Of a stretch of 38,655 bases of DNA, positions 35,077 through 38,655 are shown piece by piece (within the stretch, counting starts at the first letter, position 1; each line of letters opens with the position of its first letter). Source of the DNA: Parcubacteria group bacterium Gr01-1014_20 (GTDB lineage Bacteria; Patescibacteriota; Minisyncoccia; UBA6257; 2-01-FULL-56-20); the NCBI GenBank assembly GCA_007376265.1, contig VMFW01000012.1, positions 1-38,655 on the forward strand, written 5' to 3'. The notes beneath the pieces were generated by a model that saw only the letters and a list, made by a program, of their open reading frames with translations, made no database searches and was not told the DNA's origin. The position numbers and the translations under genes were made by a program.

Positions 35077-35933
35077 TAGCTTATCGATTGGGCTGGCTTT
35101 TGGTCCTTAAAGATGTTGACCCAGGCGATCAGACCAGAGAGAATAATAAAGAGAAAGACATTGGAGCCAACTTTTGGGAAAAACAAGTAGCCAGCAAAAC
35201 TAATAAGAATGGGGAGGCTAATGGCGTGAATGGCGAACTGATAGGATTTTTTGAATCGGATGGGCACTTTCTTGATTTTTCCAAAGATAAAAATGACAAA
35301 GGCCACAGCCAGGGCGTAGGCGAGGTTGACCATAAAAACAGCAAAGATGCCCAGGAACATAACGACAATCACGATTGGGGAGAGCCACTTCAGAAAAACT
35401 GGCACCTTGTTTAAAAGGGACGCAAGGAAGGGTTTGGTGATAGTTTGGTCGCCAAGACTATCTAGTTTTATGACCTGAATTTCGTTTTCTTCACCTCTCA
35501 CGAAAGTGTCGCTAGCCAGAAGCAAGAGGGTGTCGTAGCTATCGAATTTATCTGACTCAAACGGGCTTTGGGTGTTCACAACAAGAAGATTTGTGGGAAT
35601 TTCGATACCAAGTTCCTCTTGGGTTGATAAGAAACTGGGAGGCATGGGGATGGAAAAGGGCTCGACTAAATTTGAGGTGGCCCGGCCACCGGTGATTTTT
35701 ACCTCGACATCTTCGGGTATGCTTGAGAGAAGCTCGGGTCCGAGTTTGTTTAGGAAAAAGTTAACGCGAGGGATGAGTTCAAAGGAAATGATGGTGGTGA
35801 GAACGATGACAAAAACTAGGGCTAGCTTGAAAAAATACTTAACCGAGAATGAAATGGGCTTGGATTCCAGGCTTCGGTAGAACTCCGGAGAGTAAACGCT
35901 GTTTTTGAAGTTATCTATCAGCTGAAGTTTCAC
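35076..35933 (-). CDS. Hypothetical multi-pass membrane protein (DUF1189-like)
   Basis: IDNFKNSVYSPEFYRSLESKPISFSVKYFFKLALV. Confidence 0.65.
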   Translation of the reverse strand: MKLQLIDNFKNSVYSPEFYRSLESKPISFSVKYFFKLALVFVIVLTTIISFELIPRVNFFLNKLGPELLSSIPEDVEVKITGGRATSNLVEPFSIPMPPSFLSTQEELGIEIPTNLLVVNTQSPFESDKFDSYDTLLLLASDTFVRGEENEIQVIKLDSLGDQTITKPFLASLLNKVPVFLKWLSPIVIVVMFLGIFAVFMVNLAYALAVAFVIFIFGKIKKVPIRFKKSYQFAIHAISLPILISFAGYLFFPKVGSNVFLFIILSGLIAWVNIFKDQKPAQSIS

Positions 35934-35959
35934 TTCTAGTATTATATCAAAGATTCATG

Positions 35960-36010
35960 CCTCAGAGAATTTTGACCCACCAAAATTTTGTTGCTCAAAA
36001 CTCAGGCGGG
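35960..36010. repeat. Intergenic imperfect inverted repeat with central CAAAATTTTG palindrome
   Basis: CCTCAGAGAATTTTGACCCACCAAAATTTTGTTGCTCAAAACTCAGG. Confidence 0.5.
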
Positions 36011-36019
36011 CAAGTGCGT

Positions 36020-36925
36020 TTAGATCGACATACCCCTTAAGATTTTGATTCTTTCCTCTATGGGAGGGTGAGTCTGAAACAACTTATGAAACCAAGAGGT
36101 GCGGGACTTGCCGGGAAAAGGATCGTCGATCCAAAGATGAGAGGTGGAGTTTTGGGCGGCACGCATGGGAGTGACATCGGTAGCGATTTTTTGAAGCGCG
36201 TTCGCGAGGCCCTCGGGGTAACGAGTTAAAAGAGCGCCGGAGGTGTCGGCCAAAAACTCTCTCTTTCTCGAGATCGCAAGCTGGATTAGGGTGGCGGAGA
36301 TGGGCGCGAGAATGGAGAGGGCAATGCCAATGATGAATATGATGGCGCCAGCCTGACCACCGCCACTATCCCGCCGCCGTCCTCCGCCCCAAAACATAGA
36401 GCGCAAAAATATGTCAGCGAGGATGGAAATAAAGCCGACCAAAACGACAGCGATGGTGCTAATCAAAATATCGCGGTTACCGATGTGGGAGAGTTCGTGG
36501 GCTAAAACGCCCTCGAGTTCGGTTTTATTCAATTTTTCCAAGAGGCCGCGAGTGACGCAGATAACTGCGTGATTAGGGTCTCGGCCGGTCGCAAAGGCGT
36601 TTAAAGCTGGCTCATTCACAATATAAATTTTTGGCACGGGCAAGCCAGCGGTGATCGAAAGATTTTCGACAATGTTGTAGAGTTCGCGGTTGGTGTTGCG
36701 GTCAACCGGATGAGCGCCGGCCATTTTCAAAACTATTTTGTCGGAGTACCAATAGCTAATAAAGCTCATGCCACAAGAGAAGAGGACGGCGATATAAAGT
36801 ATGTTGGCGTTGCCGTAGATTTGGGTGAAGATAAAGCCGATCGCAATAATGACGATAAAGAAGAGAATAAAGAGTAGCCAGGTTTTGCGAACGTTTGAAG
36901 ATTGGTGGGTGTAGAGGGTAGCCAC
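36020..36925 (-). CDS. htpX: M48 family zinc metalloprotease HtpX
   Basis: VLAHELSHIGNRDILI; HPVDRNTNRELYNIVENLSITAGLPVPKIY; GTG start. Confidence 0.94.
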   Translation of the reverse strand: MATLYTHQSSNVRKTWLLFILFFIVIIAIGFIFTQIYGNANILYIAVLFSCGMSFISYWYSDKIVLKMAGAHPVDRNTNRELYNIVENLSITAGLPVPKIYIVNEPALNAFATGRDPNHAVICVTRGLLEKLNKTELEGVLAHELSHIGNRDILISTIAVVLVGFISILADIFLRSMFWGGGRRRDSGGGQAGAIIFIIGIALSILAPISATLIQLAISRKREFLADTSGALLTRYPEGLANALQKIATDVTPMRAAQNSTSHLWIDDPFPGKSRTSWFHKLFQTHPPIEERIKILRGMSI

Positions 36926-36953
36926 TTAATTAAATAAGTAATAGGGCATAGCG

Positions 36954-37358
36954 TTATCCGAAATACCAAAATATGAGAGCAATTAATACTAGCGGGAGGG
37001 CTAGAGTAGATAGGAAAATCCAGAAACCCAATCGAGGAGACTTTGGATTTTGCGCGGAAGGCAAAAGGACTTTTTTGTTTTTGAACCTGAGAAGTAAGTA
37101 AATAATTAGGGGAATTAGAATAATCATTACTCCCCAAAATTTACCCTGGAAAAAGTCGGGGAAATTAAGAGCATACTCTTTTTTAAGTTCTCCGCTTGAA
37201 GATGAAGCTGAAAATGAAATAGTGGGAATTTCGAGAATGTAACTAATAACCAAGAAGATTGTGCTCTGTATGCCGGGGTCAACATTTGAACCTTTTTTGC
37301 GCAATCTTCTTGCGTCAAAATAAAGTATGACAGCAAATAAATACTGGATTATAAGCAT
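36954..37358 (-). CDS. Hypothetical membrane protein
   Basis: Three TM segments between lemA and htpX. Confidence 0.6.
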   Translation of the reverse strand: MLIIQYLFAVILYFDARRLRKKGSNVDPGIQSTIFLVISYILEIPTISFSASSSSGELKKEYALNFPDFFQGKFWGVMIILIPLIIYLLLRFKNKKVLLPSAQNPKSPRLGFWIFLSTLALPLVLIALIFWYFG

Positions 37359-37359
37359 C

Positions 37360-37917
37360 TTAGAACTTCACTTGCACGGGTTGGCCTTCGGGGCCTTTTT
37401 CGTCGATGTCGAAGAATTCTTTGGTGGTGAAGTGGAACATGCCGGCAATTAGGTTGGACGGGAAGGTTTCCACTTTGGTATTGAAGTCGCGGACATTGCC
37501 GTTGTAAAACCGGCGCGAGGCTTGGATTTTGTTTTCGGTGTCGGAGAGTTCATCTTGGAGTTTCTGGAAGTTTTCGGTGGCGCGGAGGGAGGGGTAGTTT
37601 TCGGAGACGGCAAACAAAGTTTTCAAAGCGCCAGAGAGCATGTTTTCGGCTTGAGCGATAGCTTTGGGGTCGCCGCTAGCATCCGCATTCATAGCGCGAG
37701 TGCGGGCTTCGGTGACTTTTTCGAAAACCCCTTTTTCGTGACCGGCATAACCTTTAACGGATTCGACTATGTTGGGAATCAGGTCGTAGCGACGCTTTAG
37801 TTGAACCTCGATGTCTGACCAGGCCTCCTTGACGCGGTTGTTAAGCCTTACAAAACCGTTGTAGGCTAAAATCAGCCAGATAATCACTACGGCGAGAACT
37901 ATGAGAAAATAAGTCAT
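37360..37917 (-). CDS. lemA: LemA family protein
   Basis: [43 protein letters not shown]. Confidence 0.95.
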   Translation of the reverse strand: MTYFLIVLAVVIIWLILAYNGFVRLNNRVKEAWSDIEVQLKRRYDLIPNIVESVKGYAGHEKGVFEKVTEARTRAMNADASGDPKAIAQAENMLSGALKTLFAVSENYPSLRATENFQKLQDELSDTENKIQASRRFYNGNVRDFNTKVETFPSNLIAGMFHFTTKEFFDIDEKGPEGQPVQVKF

Positions 37918-37980
37918 GGTTTTTTAGGTATTTAATCGACTTTTTGTTTTTTAGATTATAGCTTAATTTTACGATAAGAT

Positions 37981-38655
37981 CTAGCTTCGATTTTTTAGCT
38001 TTTCAACAAGGGATTCCTCTTTTCTCTTTATGCCCTCCTCCGTTCCCCGGCGGGCGATGGCGTAGTCGGCCATATCTACCAGCATATACTTGGAGATGAG
38101 TGGGAATTTTTCTTTTATCAGTTCGTACTTTTTCTGTTCGATGTAGCGGTAGTCGGGGTGACCTTGAGAGATGGTGCGAAGTTCGGTTTCCCAAAAAGCC
38201 TGCCGGAGGTTTTGATATTGGTAGAAACGCATGCGGTAAGCCAAGGGAACGACGTACTGGGCGAGCTCGGGATCTGCGACTTCGATTTTGTCGAAGAGAA
38301 CTTTGGTTTGATCGAGGACAACTTTGAATTTTTCAGTGAGGCCAGATTCTTCAAGTTCCTTCGGAACATTGTAGCCGTGGTGAGTGGAAAACGTTTGGCG
38401 ATCTTGAGTCATGATACGGTGGCGATGGAGATCACGGTAGGCGCCGATGTCCATCACAATTTCGAACTTAACGTAGGAATTTTCTAAAGCGCGGCCGACT
38501 TTGTACCATCGAGCTTTTCTGCCGCCGATGTAGTTTTCTAAAACCTCAGCTTTTTCGGTTTCGGACATTTTTTTCACACGCTCGTGAATCTTTTCGTAGG
38601 ATTCGTGGGTTTCGGGAAAAATAACGCTTTCGATGATTTTGTTTTCAGCTTCGGG
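37981..38655 (-). CDS. thyX: FAD-dependent thymidylate synthase-like (ThyX) protein, partial
   Basis: YRDLHRHRIMTQDRQTFSTHHGY; LAYRMRFYQYQNLRQAFWETELRT; frame open to window edge. Confidence 0.8.
   Translation of the reverse strand, partial: PEAENKIIESVIFPETHESYEKIHERVKKMSETEKAEVLENYIGGRKARWYKVGRALENSYVKFEIVMDIGAYRDLHRHRIMTQDRQTFSTHHGYNVPKELEESGLTEKFKVVLDQTKVLFDKIEVADPELAQYVVPLAYRMRFYQYQNLRQAFWETELRTISQGHPDYRYIEQKKYELIKEKFPLISKYMLVDMADYAIARRGTEEGIKRKEESLVEKLKNRS

Noticed and set aside
1-38655. CRISPR array, rRNA genes or insertion sequence with DDE transposase
   Set aside because: Looked for regularly spaced repeats, rRNA-like sequence and transposase motifs; none seen.

Overview
The window looks like a Patescibacteria/CPR-type chromosome segment using the standard code (TGA acts as stop). 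Core genes are a DUF3494/peptidoglycan-binding surface protein (cut by the left edge), YggT, rbfA, a short infB, four tRNAs (Leu-TAA, Cys-GCA, Ser-GCT, Ser-GGA), purD, rdgB-like, an ABC exporter, an RRM protein, a pilin/TAG fusion, an archaeal-type UMP kinase, htpX, lemA and a thyX-like gene (cut by the right edge). An accessory island of about 14 kb starts directly downstream of tRNA-Ser(GCT). It holds an oversized AbiV-like protein and a large serine recombinase on the minus strand, then one tightly packed plus-strand operon: hsdM (with an N-terminal MerR-type HTH), hsdS, hsdR, a YgjP-like metallopeptidase, a DUF4365-like nuclease with wHTH, a 748-aa repeat-type protein, and a restriction-like/GNAT fusion. 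The DUF4365-like + 748-aa pair, with its fusion neighbour, is the best candidate for an undescribed defence module. Other notable points: a GIY-YIG gene bounded by 13-bp inverted repeats that overlap its start and stop codons; an in-frame type IV pilin/3-methyladenine glycosylase fusion; a small hairpin repeat inserted into two ORFs; several apparently leaderless promoters; two deletion-type pseudogenes; and an inverted duplication of a tRNA-Ser 3' end. All family names come from motif recognition by eye; no search was run.
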